Source: Rehmannia glutinosa (lineage: Eukaryota > Streptophyta > Magnoliopsida > Lamiales > Orobanchaceae). From it: DNA of 64,000 nucleotides. The stretch is from NCBI GenBank assembly GCA_016081115.2, contig JABTTQ020002619.1, positions 1 to 64,000 of the forward strand, in the 5' to 3' direction. This document shows, piece by piece, positions 23,845 to 34,999 of the stretch. The translations under genes were made by a program, and so were the position numbers. The notes below the pieces were generated by a model. It was given only the letters and a program-made list of their open reading frames with translations. It did no database searches and was not told the origin of the DNA. Each line of letters opens with the position of its first letter. Position 1 is the stretch's first letter.

Positions 23845-25400
23845 ATGGATGACTTTACATAGAAGGAGAAACTTATTCTTGATTTGGATGACACGGAGAC
23901 TGAAACTCGAATTCATAAGTTCGACCAACCATGTTGCCTTGTTGGAAAACTTTATACAGATAAAAGTTGGAAATCCTTTTACCTGATTGAAGTTATGAAG
24001 AAGGCATGGAAAGTGAAAGAGGAAATTACAGCTAGAGAATGGGGGGAGAACTTGATGCTTTTCCGGTTTGGCAACAGAGATGACATGAACTGGGTGTTAG
24101 CCAATCAACTGTGGCATTTCGACGGAGGATTACTTGCACTTAAGGAATTCAAAGAAAATGAGCAACCATCCACCGTCACCATCGATCACGCTGCGTTTTG
24201 GGTGAGAGTGTACGACGTCCCTATAGCGTGCATGAACCCTATGGTTGCGAAGAAGATAACGGGGATGATTGGAGAACTGCTCAGTTTAGACCATTCCACG
24301 GAAGGAATGTTTGGTAAATTTCTGCGCTTCAAAGTTCAGTTTGATGTCACGAAACCTCTTCAACGAGCTATAACAATTCGAATTAAAGGGAATAATCTCA
24401 CGTTACCTTTAAAGTACGAAGCCTTGCCAATATACTATTTTTGTTGCGGACTAATAGGTCACTTTTTTCGCAACTGTGACTTATACGACCGCAATGAATG
24501 CATGGATACCGCCGGCATGAAGTATGGCCCGTGGTTAAAAGCATCGCCGCTTAAGCGCACGTCAATCAATCGAGACATCTCATCGTTAAGTTCCTTGATA
24601 GCCCGCAATCTTTTCGGTAAGAACCCACAACCCCATAACCCATTAACCTCCCTCAAGTCCCATACAACACCCTCCCAGCAACTATATACCACCAACCCCC
24701 CCACTAAAAACATAGATAACCTTGACATTGAAACTCACGAACAAGTGGCTACCAATGATCCCCTTTTATCCCCATTAAATGCTCAACTTAGAAGCTCCCT
24801 TCAATCCTTATCACTCATCCCTATGCCTGATAATAAACCTTCTACACATATAACCAAAAAAGCCCAATCACTAACACCCTACCCCACCCAAACCCCACTG
24901 CCCTCCAAAGTGATCAACCTGACCATTCTCAAACCTCACAACTAAAATTGCAAGAACCACCAAGCCCACTCCCCACGGCACCCACCAACTCACAGCTTCA
25001 CAACAAAATCCCATGCATGAACATACACCAACTAACCCCATATGGCCTAGCACCCACTGACCCCTATTATCAAAATCTTGATGCCAGATCCACATCAACA
25101 CCTTCGAAAACTAACACCCCGGCTAACGACTCAACCTCTTCAACCACACAATCCCAACCAAAAACTAAACCCAAATCCAAAAACTCCAAAACCTGGACAC
25201 GTCTCAAACAAAAACCCAAAACCCCACCTTTCCACACAATCCTACCTTCGAAGAGAACCAACTCAAATGAGATCCCCTCGCATAATTCCCAGGACGGTAC
25301 CCAAGTCAAAAGACAGAAAAAATTCGGACTCTACGATGTTCAGTGCAAATTTAGTCTATCGACGGAGGTTGTAATGGAGCAACCCTGCTGGGATCAATGA
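23845..25400 (+). pseudogene. LINE-A ORF1, nucleic-acid-binding protein (DUF4283 + CCHC)
   Basis: The likely start is ATGGATGACTTTACA at 23845, interrupted by TAG at 23860; the same frame continues from 23884. The N-terminal part (FDQPCCLVGKLYTDKSW, WHFDGGLLALKEF, FWVRVYDVPI) matches the DUF4283 domain of plant LINE ORF1 proteins. At about residues 185-200 a CCHC knuckle occurs (FCCGLIGHFFRNC). A Pro/Ser/Thr-rich tail follows. The frame shifts near 24900, and the second part ends with TGA at 25398-25400. That stop overlaps the ORF2 start as ATGA. ORF1p would coat the element RNA. Confidence 0.8.
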
Positions 25401-28400
25401 GTTGTCTCAGTTGGAACTATTGGGGGCTTGGGAACCCACCGACAGTTGAGGCGCTTAATAGAATTATTAGAACCGAAGATGGGGTTTTGTTTTTCTCATG
25501 GAGATAAAACTCAATGAAGATGAATTTACTAACATTGGAAAAAATACCGAGTTGGATTGAAAGTTCATAGTCAGTTGCGACACCACATTGGGAGGAAGAC
25601 GAGGGGGCATATACCTCCTTTGGAAGGACACTTTTACCGTACATATTCAATCGTCATCCATGCACCACATTGACGCATTGGTTACTGGGGACGAGGGATT
25701 TAAATTGGAGGCTTATGGGAATTTGATTGGCGAAGACAGTCAAAAAGTCCTTACGTGGAACTTAATTGAGGAACTTGTAGGCCCGAGAAACGATCAGAGT
25801 TGGCTTTGTTTAAGGGATTTCAACAAGATTCTTTATAGTTTTGAAAAGATTGGAGGAAGAGGTAAAGACAATAACAAAATGGCAGCCTTTCATTCTTGTA
25901 TTCACAATGCAGGGTTGGAGGACTTAGGATATAATGGCTTCTCCTACACTTGGACGAATGGGCAGACCGGAGAGAATAACATCCAAGAGAGATTAGATCG
26001 ATGCTTTGGAAATATGGAATGGATATACATGTTCCAGAACCACAAGGTTTTCCATTTGTCACGCGTTGCTTTCTGATCATTGCCTGGTATTAATATCGTG
26101 GAACAAAAGAAGGTCTCGCATGAACAACTCTAAGAGGAAACACCAAAAAATTTATTATTTTGAAACGTTGTGGCTATAAGACGAGACATGCAAAAAAGTG
26201 GTGACTCAGGCATTGAATTCGAACCTCGGTACGAACTCTGTTGAGGCTATTGCTCAAAAAATCCATGATTGTGGCCAAGAATTAACCATCTGGGAAAGAG
26301 AGCATTTTGGTAATGTTGGTTACCAGATCAGCAAGTGCGAGGAACAATTGAACCGTCAAGAAAGCAGGCCACTGACCACCGAGTATATTAGAGAAACGCA
26401 ATCCAAGGAAAATCTCCTAGACAGTCTTTACAAAAAACAGGAGGCTATGTGGCATCAGAGATCGAGATCAAATTGGATCAAAGACGGTGATCGGAATTCG
26501 GCCTTCTTTCACAAAATTGCTTCAGGGCGTCAAAAGCGGAATACCATAGAAAAAATCCGGGATTCTAATGATGGCTGGTTAGAAGAAGAATCACAAATTC
26601 GGGAATCTTTTCAGAGCTACTATCAGGACCTTTTCACTTTAGAGGCCAGTTTAGAGATGTACCAAGCCCTAGACGCTCTCGACAATAAAATGACGATAGA
26701 GATGAATGACACCTTGGCACAACCGTTTACAAAGAAGGAAGTCACTGAAGCTCTGATGCAGATGCACCCCACCAAAGCGCCAGGACCCGATGGTATGTCT
26801 ATCATTTTCTTTCATAAATTTTGGCCTTTGATTCATAATGATATTCTCGCATTGTTCTTGATATTTTGAATGGTCGACGAGTCCAAAGGCTTTAAATCAA
26901 ACTTTCATTGTCCTAATCCCCAAGAAAAGAAAGTTTGAACGTGTCACTGATTTTCGCCCCATAAAGTCTGTGTAATGTTCTCTTTAAAATCATTACCAAA
27001 CCATTGCCAATAGACTGAAAACTATTCTTCCCACTCTCATCTCCCACACCCAATCCGCCTTTGTCCCGGGCCACCTTATTACAAATAATGCACTTGCGTT
27101 TGAGATATTCCATTATATGAAAAATAGCCAGGCTAGGAAAAGAGGAAATTTTGCATTCAAACTCGACATGAGCAAGGCTTATGACCGAGTAGAATGGAAT
27201 TTTCTCCGACATGTTATGCTTAAATTGGGTATCAATATTGCTTTTGTGGAGTTAATTATGAAGTGTGTATCCTCTGTGTCCTTTTCTATTCTGATAAATG
27301 GCCAGGTTGGAGATAATTTTTCCCCCTCACGTGGGCTCCGACAAGGAGACCCGCTATCCCCATATCTCTTTATATTTTTGTGCAGAAGCATTCTCTTCAA
27401 TGATCCGAAGAGCAGAGGCTTGCGGCAATTTACACGGGATCCAGATTTGTAGACGAGCACCGCATATCTCACACTTGTTCTTTGCCGATGATAGTATTTT
27501 TTTCGATAGAGCGAATGAGAATGAGATCGCGGAAACAGGCAGGATCATTAAAGCACATGAGCGGGCTTCATGCCAAAAAACAAATCTGGAGAAGTCCGAG
27601 ATTTCATTTAGCGGCAATATCGAACTCGCAAAACAACACCAGTTGGCGTCATTGATGGGGGTAGCTAGGGTGGCAAAACATGCGATCTACTTGGGCATTC
27701 CAACAGTGGTGGGTCGAAAGAAAAAAGAGGTGTTTCAGTTGGTAGTGGACCGGGTCCGGAAAAAACTCAAACATTGGAAATGTCAATTTCTCTCGATGGC
27801 AGGCAAGATGGTTCTTATTAAATCGGTGGCTCAAGAGATACCCTCCTATATCATGAGCTATTTTTTGCTCCCCCAAAAGGTTTGTCAGGAGTTGAACTCA
27901 ATCATTAGTAATTTTTGGTGGGGTCAAAAATGGGATGAGAGGCGGATCCATTGGTGTTCGTGGAATACCCTTACCCGGTCTAAACAAGAGGGAGGTTTGG
28001 GATTTCGGGATTTATGGTGTTTTAACGAGGCTATGTTGGCGAAGCAAAATTGGAGACTTATTCATGAAGCTGAATCCTTGTTAGCGAAGTCGCCGTAATC
28101 TTACTACGAATGATAATTTTCTAAATGCAACAATTGGTTATAATCCTTCTTATACTTGGAGAAGCATTGTTGCGGGTAGACATATTATTATGTCAGGTTA
28201 CTGTTGTAATATTGGAAATGGAGATGGTGTGAATATTTGGATGGATCATTGGGTTCTGGACCTCCCAAAATTCTGCATCATATCACAGCCCGGTGATAGG
28301 CAGGAGTGCTTGAAAGTTAGGGATTTAATTCATGAGGAGTCTCCAAGATGGAACATAGAACGGCTCACTGAACTCTTTAACTTCAAGGAGGTTAAGGCGA

Positions 28401-29515
28401 TATGTACCATCCCATTGACAGTTAGAGGACAACCGGATAGAGTCATGTGGCATTACACGAAGAATGGCATTTATAGTGTTAAATCGGGGTATCATGTGGC
28501 GAAGAAAATTCAAGAATGCTCTATGGAGAGCCCGTCTTCCTTGGGGAAAGATGGAAAAATCTGGAAATGGGCGTGGAATCTGGATATACCCCCTAAAATT
28601 AAGATATTTTTGTGGAAATGCATTATTGGTATCCTTCCTGTCAAGAGTAATTTGGGGCACAGAGGAGTTCGAATAGATTCGGTGTACGGGAGGTGTGGTA
28701 TAGAAATCGAAACGGACATTCATGCGCTTAGGGACTGTCCATGGGCCACTTTTATGTGGGAGTTGGTCCGCTACATCTGTCCACGGCTACGTTCTTAGGA
28801 AATGGATCTCTAGCAGACTGGATCGGATGGGCGAAGGAGAATATGGACTGCGAGTCGCATGGCATTTTTGCTGTGCTTCTTTGGAGTATTTGGCATGGTC
28901 GGAACTTATTAAACTTCCAAAGAAAAATCAGAATCGAGGTGGTGTATTGATTTAGCATGTCGGAGGCTTGATGAACACGTTGCCACTCATCAAGCAAAGA
29001 GCTCGAACACCTGGCGACCAGTAGCAGATGCATGGGAATGCCCTTCTCCTGCACACTTCAAAATTAATTCGGATGCCTCGATAGTTCAGGGACATGGCAC
29101 AGGAATGGGCTTTGTAATTAGAGACCACAGTGGCCAAGTGATCAGTTCTTACTCAAGGAGGATCAAAGAATATCTAGAGGTGGATATCACGGAAGCTACA
29201 TCATGTCGAGAGGGTGTACGGGGGCCACTGGAGGCGGGTATACAAGAGGTGGTACTTGAAACGGACAACTTGCAAGTCTACCAAGCACTCTCCAAAAACT
29301 CGACGGATTTCTCCTATTTAGGAAATATTATTGCAGATATTAAGTCCCTTATTCCTCATTTTCGATCTTTGTCTTTCAGTTGGGTCAGACGTTCCGGTAA
29401 CTTAGTGGCGCATCACCTAGCGCGATTTGATTTTAATATTAGTCATTTTGAGTCTATTAGGGACGACTTTCCTCAGTTTATCTCGGACTTAATTGCTGAG
29501 GAAGCTCCCCATTGA
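25397..29515 (+). pseudogene. LINE-A ORF2, endonuclease-RT-RNase H, broken
   Basis: It starts at the ATGA overlap (25397) with MSCLSWNYWGLGNP, the typical opening of a plant LINE endonuclease. The endonuclease continues to about 26140 (RDFNKILYSFEKIGGR, NGFSYTWTNGQ, ERLDR). RT occupies about 26750-27900: APGPDGMS, LDMSKAYDRVEWNF, RQGDPLSPYLF, and the catalytic LFFADDS near 27480. The thumb includes SMAGKMVLIKSV. A zf-RVT zinc-binding domain is at 28440-28760 (WNLDIPPKIKIFLWK). RNase H is at 29070-29515 (NSDASIVQ, VLETDNLQVYQAL, NLVAHHLAR). At least six frame changes and stops (for example near 25500, 26075, 26868 and 28098) inactivate it. Confidence 0.85.
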
Positions 29516-29562
29516 ATTTTCGTTTAATGAATGTCCTTTTCCCCTAAAAAAAGAAATAATAG

Positions 29563-30914
29563 TAGCCCGCCATAAGAAAAAAAGTTGCTCACTCATCCGA
29601 AAATTCATAGCCTGCACCAGAAACTCGTTAAAATAATTAGGCGTGTGAGAGTTAATCTCAAATGACCAGAAAATCGAAGATCAAAGAGCTCCTGCAAAAT
29701 CACATGAGACAAAAAGGTGGTCAACAGAGTCAGAATAAGAGTGACATAAACCACAAACTGAAGGTCCAATAAACCCTCGAAGTCGAAGAATATCCAGAAT
29801 AGCAAGACGGTTATGAATAGCCCGCCAGAAAGTGATGCAGCATCGTTCAGGGATATGAGCCGACCAAATCCAGGTACCCCAACGAACTTTCGGAAGAGAT
29901 GGATGGATGTGATTATAATCAACCTTAGAAGAGACCTCCCCATCCAACGAATGAGTCCAAACACGTTTATCAAAAGAGTTAGGTGTCAACGGAAAACATA
30001 CAATGTCCCGGACAATATCCAAGTAAACCTCCACAAAAGATATCGTAAAATGTTAAGTGTCATCAAAGAAGAAACCAGTGATGCTCTAGCGAAATAAATA
30101 ACGATACTCCCCAGGGATCCCAATTTTGTCAGCAATGGAGTAACCCAACCAGTCATCCAACTAAAATAACACATGTGATTCATATCCTGGAATCCATCTA
30201 GAGTCTGTCATATAATCTTCCACATTCGCCTAAAGGCGAGCCCAAATCGAAGAAGGTAGAAAGGCATGTCCAATGGAACCATCAACCAAGAAAAAACGAC
30301 GACAAAGGGTGGTGAAAACCATGGAAATAGAAGTAAGAACCTTCTATCCCAATTTCATAAAAAAAAACCCTTCTTAGAAGTAATGATCGAATGCACCCCG
30401 AGGCCACCCTCATCATGCGAAATGCAACATCTTTCCCAATTAACTGCAACCAAACCCTTCGTGAGAATGTCCCCAGACTAAATAAAATTACGCATAGCCT
30501 TTTCCACATTCTTAAGCATGGAAACCGACCATCTATAAATGAGCATGCTATGAATAAAAGAACTGGCAATAACCGAGTTGACCAGACAAATACGCCCTGC
30601 CATAGATAAAGAGGTCCCTTCCCACCTTTTAAATTTCAACAAAATTTTATTAGAAATAGGCTGCAAATGGGCTGGTTTGGGTGCCCCTTTGTAGATAGGG
30701 ACACCAAGTAGGTGGTGGGGAGACTACACATGGTGATACCCATGATCTGCTTGATCATGCCTTGAATATAAGAAGAGACTCTAGTGCCGAAAAATACTTT
30801 AGACTTTCACCAGATTAAAAACCTGCCCAGATATAAAGCCATACTGATTAAGAATCTGAAACATATGACGGGCATTGGAAGTGGAACCTTAATAAAGAAT
30901 CACAATATCATCAG
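29563..30914 (-). pseudogene. LINE-B, middle segment: RT thumb and zf-RVT
   Basis: On the minus strand 30914-30600 starts DIVILY, the second half of a LINE RT YADD region, and goes on to the thumb (KRWEGTSLSMAGRICLVNSV). At 30034-29681 a zf-RVT domain is clear (WIWSAHIPERCCITFWRAIH, CGLCHSYSDSVDHLF). The upstream end was cut by Tat-A (TSD ATCAG, 30910-30914) and the downstream end by LINE-A (TSD at 29551-29562). It contains stops and frameshifts, for example TAA shortly after the YADD motif. Confidence 0.75.
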
Positions 30915-32820
30915 TGATAAGGGTTAATATAGTTCGGGCCGAGCTAGTGGATTTTACTCACTGGGCCGATCTGCTAAGCCCTGCATCATTGGGATAATCT
31001 CTTAAGGCCCTGTATATTGGGTCGATATGCTAAACCCAGGCGTTGGGCTGATCTCTAAAAGTCCTGCATATTGGGCTGATATGTCGAAGCCCTGCGTATT
31101 GGGCCGATCTCTTAAGGCCCTGCATATTGGGGAACATCTTTAAGAAGTGCCAATCAAGTCAACTCAAGAAGCCAATTTTCAAGGTGAAGTGACAGATGAG
31201 TTATCCAATGACTGGAGCTGACTCAAGCCACCTGGGGTATAGACAACAGTCTAGTCAAGACAACTGACTTAGATCCGTCGATTAAAGTCAATAATATTAC
31301 TCAATATAGTAATATGTCAAAGCTGTCAGGTCTAAAGTGTTAGTCCCAGAAATATGCAAAAGGAATGAACCAATGGGAAACACTGCACCTTGTGTCAGGC
31401 ACCTGCAATGCTGCTAAGACATTTAATACGAGGAAGGGTCAACATCAAGGACTGCAGGCCAAGACAAGCCAACGAACACTAGTGACATTTGAAATTAGTC
31501 TATCTTTTCAACGAGCAAAATACCAAATGCGCACTATAAAAGGTTGAGGAAGTTATTGAGAAGAGGTTACCTGTGACCTGTACCACGAGCAAGCAAGCAG
31601 TATTCAAGCATTTAACCTGCAATATTCTCATAAACATTCAAGCAATTCCTCAAGCCTGAAACTTGAAGGAAATCAATCCAACACAAGTTGTGAAGCAAAA
31701 ACAACTTCAAATCTGTTGAAGAGGAAACTTTTGAAGAAATCAAAGGGGTCTACTTTCCAAGCTAGGATTGTAGAAAGGTTCCAGGTCGAACCATTATCAA
31801 GTTTGTTGGAGGGCTTCATGATTAAATCCAAGAACTTGAGAAGTGAGCTGAAGTAGCAAGCGGTACCGCCTGTGAAGAAGTTAGTCGCAAGAGAAACCAA
31901 ATTTGTGTGATCAAGGTTTGTCTCCAAACATTCACCGCTTTGTAAACTGATCTGTTACATAGTGGATTCCTCCAGAAGTTGGAGAAGAGAGGATTAGAAG
32001 AATTACCCCATCTTCGAATATTTGTGTCATTTACTTTCAACAAATTTACTTTCCTACATATTCATTTTATATCTGCTGATCATATTTGCAATCCAACTGA
32101 AAATAACTAAGTGCTAAAATCAAGTGTTTAAAAGAAGCTAAAATCTAATCTAAGGGTGTTAAGTCTTTCGCTGTTAAAAACCAATCAGCCAAGTTAAGTA
32201 TTTGGCTTGAGCAACCGAGTTATACTATCAATGACTCTATCGAAGTCTGTTGAGTGGGTAACAAAAGTGAAAAGCCAACTTAGTCAGTCCATCTAGGACA
32301 CAACTGTTTGAGTCAACTCTGTTGAATCATTTTAAAAGGACTAAATCGAAAATTTGGTAAGGTTTATTCAACCCCCCCTTCCAAACCTACTTCACACCCT
32401 TTGGGGCCTACATATAATTGGGGGAAATTCTTCCTTAAATGGGCCTGAAGGAAGTCGAAGTGATGAATTGAAGTGTAATAGGTCAGATCGGGGCTGAGGG
32501 CTTGGGAAGATAAATTAGGGTTTTGAAGATCCGATCCTATCTTAATCATGATTCCGTTACCAAATCGTAATAGAATCTCGGATTTTACGAAAACCCTAAT
32601 CCGGGCTAAGCTATAAAAGCCCAAGTCCAGATTCATTCTTAACCTAATCACACTTTTTATATCTTTTATATTTTCGCCTCTTTCTTCCTCAACAAGTTTC
32701 TGACTTAGGCATCAGAGAGGGCACGCCGGAGCACCCCTCCGGTCCCCCTTGTGTGCAGGTTTATGGTGGAGCTCGGTCAGAAGGCTAGTTCACGGGAAAA
32801 GAGCATTTTTGGAGGAACCA
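30915..32820 (+). repeat. 5' LTR of Tat-A, enlarged by an inserted LTR
   Basis: It matches the 3' LTR at both ends (30915-31130 and 32410-32820). The middle is replaced by an S1-type LTR (31131-32409), and about 140 bp present in the 3' LTR (near 49210-49355) are missing. The region 30957-31131 is an internal minisatellite of about 30-bp units around ATTGGGCCGATCT and TTAAGGCCCTGCAT. A leader-like segment (TATAAAAGCCCAAGTCCA near 32611) probably marks the promoter. Confidence 0.85.
31131..32409 (+). repeat. S1-type copia LTR inside the Tat-A LTR (solo or truncated)
   Basis: Its right end reads CCCTTTGGGGCCTACA, with ATCGAAAATTTGGTAAGG and GGATTCCTCCAGAAGTTGG inside, the same order and spacing as the S1 LTR (7819-9247) read on the minus strand. 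It is therefore the same LTR family in plus orientation. No internal region accompanies it, so it is a solo LTR. The left end is uncertain: the TGTA start is not seen and the join coincides with a deletion of the host LTR. Confidence 0.7.
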
Positions 32821-32842
32821 AGTGGTGCCGTCTGTGCGAACT
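32821..32842 (+). other. Primer-binding site of Tat-A
   Basis: Immediately after the LTR end (AACCA|AG) comes TGGTGCCGTCTGTGCGAAC. The TGG(C/T)GCCGTCTGTG form is usual for primer sites of plant Tat and related gypsy elements. Confidence 0.75.
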
Positions 32843-32878
32843 TTTGAGCAAGCGCATGAGCTTAGAAGAACGGTGGTT

Positions 32879-33483
32879 ATGGAGGATTTACAGAGGAATT
32901 TGGTGGAAGACCTGAATCGCATGCCATTGGGTGACACCCCAGGTGGAGTTACGCATGAAAATGCTAGACCTCCGTTGCCGCCTACGGGGGACGGTGATGG
33001 TCAGAGGATTCCGAGGGCGGGGTTGGATGAGCAAATGCCCATGTCTGGAGGAGGTGTTAATTTGGGCCCTATGTTTTTCGAACAATTGGGTGGTTTTATC
33101 ACCAAGACTGTCGAGCAGGCGGTGGAAAGGAGGCTGGGGGATGTTATTCCACCACCACCTGTGGTCCCTCCAGCGGGAGAGAACGTAGCCCGCACACCGG
33201 AGGTCGGTGATATAGGTTGGCGAAATATTGTAGCGGAGGAAGTTCATTCGTCGAAGATGATGGAGCATACGTCAACTGAGGATCAGGACTGGTTGGAGCG
33301 AATGGATGATCTCCATCGCAAGGTGAGGGTTTTGGAGGAGGATCGCGGGAGCACCGGGAGGGGCGTTAGTTTTGAGTTCAAAGGGGAACTCCCTTCTCGG
33401 ATGAAGTAATGGCGGGCGAGCTCCCGTCCTCCTACCGGGCCTTGAATTTCGAATATGATGGTACCACCATCCCGTGGGACCAT
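32879..33483 (+). pseudogene. Tat-A gag, 5' part, cut by S2
   Basis: From the first plausible ATG (MEDLQRNLVEDLNRMPLGD) a frame runs to 33409 through a Gly/Pro-rich linker (PPPPVVPPAGENV) and an acidic helical segment (DWLERMDDLHRKVRVLEEDR). After a frame change it reaches YDGTTIPWDH at 33450-33483, where S2 is inserted. Removing S2 and one ACCAT copy joins DH directly to LCRFENATLLHRF at 41374, in frame. The protein is an N-terminal Gag; its function would be particle formation. Confidence 0.75.
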
Positions 33484-34258
33484 TGTTTGATACATGTTTT
33501 TATCTTAATTTTGATGATTTTATTTTATCACCAAAACAATGTTTTTAAAGGTTGTCCAAATACTCCTAAATGATTTAAAATGATTTTAATATTTTCCGGA
33601 GTATTTTCTCAAAGTTTATTTTCATCTAAATTGGACAACGCTTTTAATGATTTTACGTTATTGGGTTTTCACTCTCAAACGATGTTTCTAAATGTTGTCC
33701 TAATACTTCCGATCGGTTTAAAATGTTTTTACTAAATTTTCGGAGTATTTCTTGAGTTTTATTTTCGACCAAAATTGGACAATATTTCTGTTTCGTGGTC
33801 GACCGGTCGCCCTATAGGGCAACCCGTACCTGAAGATATTTTTAGAAACAGAAAATGAGACGGAAGAAAAAAAAAAAACAAGCGGTCGCCGAGTCGTCGG
33901 GCGTCGCCGTCGGTCGACCGGTCGCCGGTGTGATCGGCCGACACTGCAAGTGTGTTTCGAAACAGAACTTTTAATCCTTGCAAAATCCATGAGGGGGACC
34001 GGTTGGGGTGATGGTCGACCGGTCGAGGTAGACGTCGACCGGTCGCCCTGTTGTATTTTTCAAAGTGTTCTCTTTAACTCTTATCTCTGTGCGACCGGTC
34101 GCCCTATGTATTGACAGCAAAAATATGACCGTTTGACAGCAGACAAACTTTCCTTAAAATGTGGGATTGATTTCTAACAGCTATATTCTTGATTTTAATT
34201 GTATTTTTCTGTAGATTTTCAATCCCCAAGAGGAGCCTATGCTTGATCAATCATCTCC

Positions 34259-34266
34259 TATAAATA
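34259..34266 (+). promoter_or_regulatory. TATA box of S2 5' LTR
   Basis: CTCCTATAAATAGAGGAAG is a strong plant TATA context; the same sequence occurs at 40647-40654 in the 3' LTR. Transcription would start about 30 bases downstream, placing the hairpin array in the transcript leader. Confidence 0.7.
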
Positions 34267-34504
34267 GAGGAAGTTTTGGAGCAACCAACACAACAATTGA
34301 GATACAACACAACAAGATACACTTCAAGCAAACACTTGGTCTTTCATAGTCATTATTCTTGTTGTAAAATTGCCTAGCTTATCACTTTCACATCTTTGAG
34401 GTCTAGGCTATTCTTGATTACACTTTGCACTCAAATTGTATTATTCATTATTGAGTTGTAATCTTGATTTTTGGTTATCATTCAAACACAAGATATCCTT
34501 GTGA

Positions 34505-34722
34505 GTGTTCTTGTGGTAAGAGCACACTTGGATGATCTAGGTGATAGGTACAAGAAGATTGTGGTAATCTTCTTATTTGAGGTGTTGAAGAATTAGGTAT
34601 TCTTCAAGGTTGAAGATGTGGTAATCTTCACAAGGTGCCGTTGAAGGAAGATTGTGGTAATCTTCAAAGGGAGATTGTGATAATCTCCAAAGGTGGTGTT
34701 GAAGAAGAGTGTGGTGCTCTTC
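34505..34722 (+). other. Array of seven GTGGT-loop hairpins in S2 5' LTR
   Basis: Seven short inverted repeats follow each other, nearly all with the 5-base loop GTGGT: 34505-34525 (GTGTTCTT-AAGAGCAC), 34552-34574 (AAGAAGATT-AATCTTCTT), 34585-34607 (TTGAAGAAT-ATTCTTCAA, loop TAGGT), 34610-34629 (one T missing in this copy), 34647-34665 (GAAGATT-AATCTTC), 34670-34688 (GGAGATT-AATCTCC, loop GTGAT), and 34704-34722 (GAAGAGT-GCTCTTC). Stem bases change in pairs while the loop is kept, as expected of RNA structure. The array lies downstream of the TATA box, so in the RNA leader. Function is unknown; packaging or dimerisation is a guess. Confidence 0.75.
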
Positions 34723-34984
34723 AAGGTGTTGTAAGTTGAATTTGTATTAATTTTGGTAATTAATAAAATTCTTTTTCTTTCGAAATCCATCCCGGATATA
34801 CTGGGGTGGTAGAGGATTAGGCCCTAGGTGGGTTGAACCTCTTTAAATCGACGTGTGTTGTTTACTTTCCGCACCTTCATTATTTTGTTTGAGCATTCGA
34901 TTGTTAAAAGAGGACGAAATCGAAAAGATGGAGATAATCTATTCACCCCCCCTCTAGATTATCGTAGCCTCTTGGACTTACAAG

Positions 34985-34997
34985 TGGTATCAGAGCC
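34985..34997 (+). other. Primer-binding site of S2 (tRNA-Met type)
   Basis: TGGTATCAGAGCC, the usual plant copia primer site complementary to initiator tRNA-Met, starting two bases after the LTR end. Confidence 0.92.
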
Positions 34998-34999
34998 AA

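Larger units (their letters stand above)
23371..29550 (+). mobile_element. LINE-A, full-length L1-type LINE with 12-bp target duplication
   Basis: A 6.18-kb plus-strand element runs from a 5' leader through ORF1 and ORF2 to a short poly-A. It is flanked by AAGAAATAATAG at 23359-23370 and 29551-29562. The perfect 12-bp duplication and the A-tail show target-primed reverse transcription. Domain order is DUF4283-like plus CCHC knuckle (ORF1), then apurinic-type endonuclease, RT, zf-RVT and RNase H (ORF2), the plant L1 lineage with terminal RNase H. Frameshifts and stops make this copy inactive. It inserted into LINE-B, whose fragments lie on both sides in the opposite orientation. Confidence 0.88.
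33484..34982 (+). repeat. 5' LTR of S2
   Basis: 1499 bp, TG...CA ends. U3 holds five CGACCGGTCG palindromes (33800, 33915, 34016, 34036, 34092). A TATA box (TATAAATA, 34259-34266) follows, then the hairpin array 34505-34722. Near-identical to the 3' LTR except for single-base indels and a highly altered patch at 33838-33960. A small direct repeat of GGTGTTGAAGAA-type phrases lies between the hairpins. Confidence 0.95.

Noticed and set aside
34505..34722. CRISPR-like array
   Set aside because: Repeats are short hairpins with fixed loops and varied stems in a plant LTR, with irregular spacing and no spacers of equal size.
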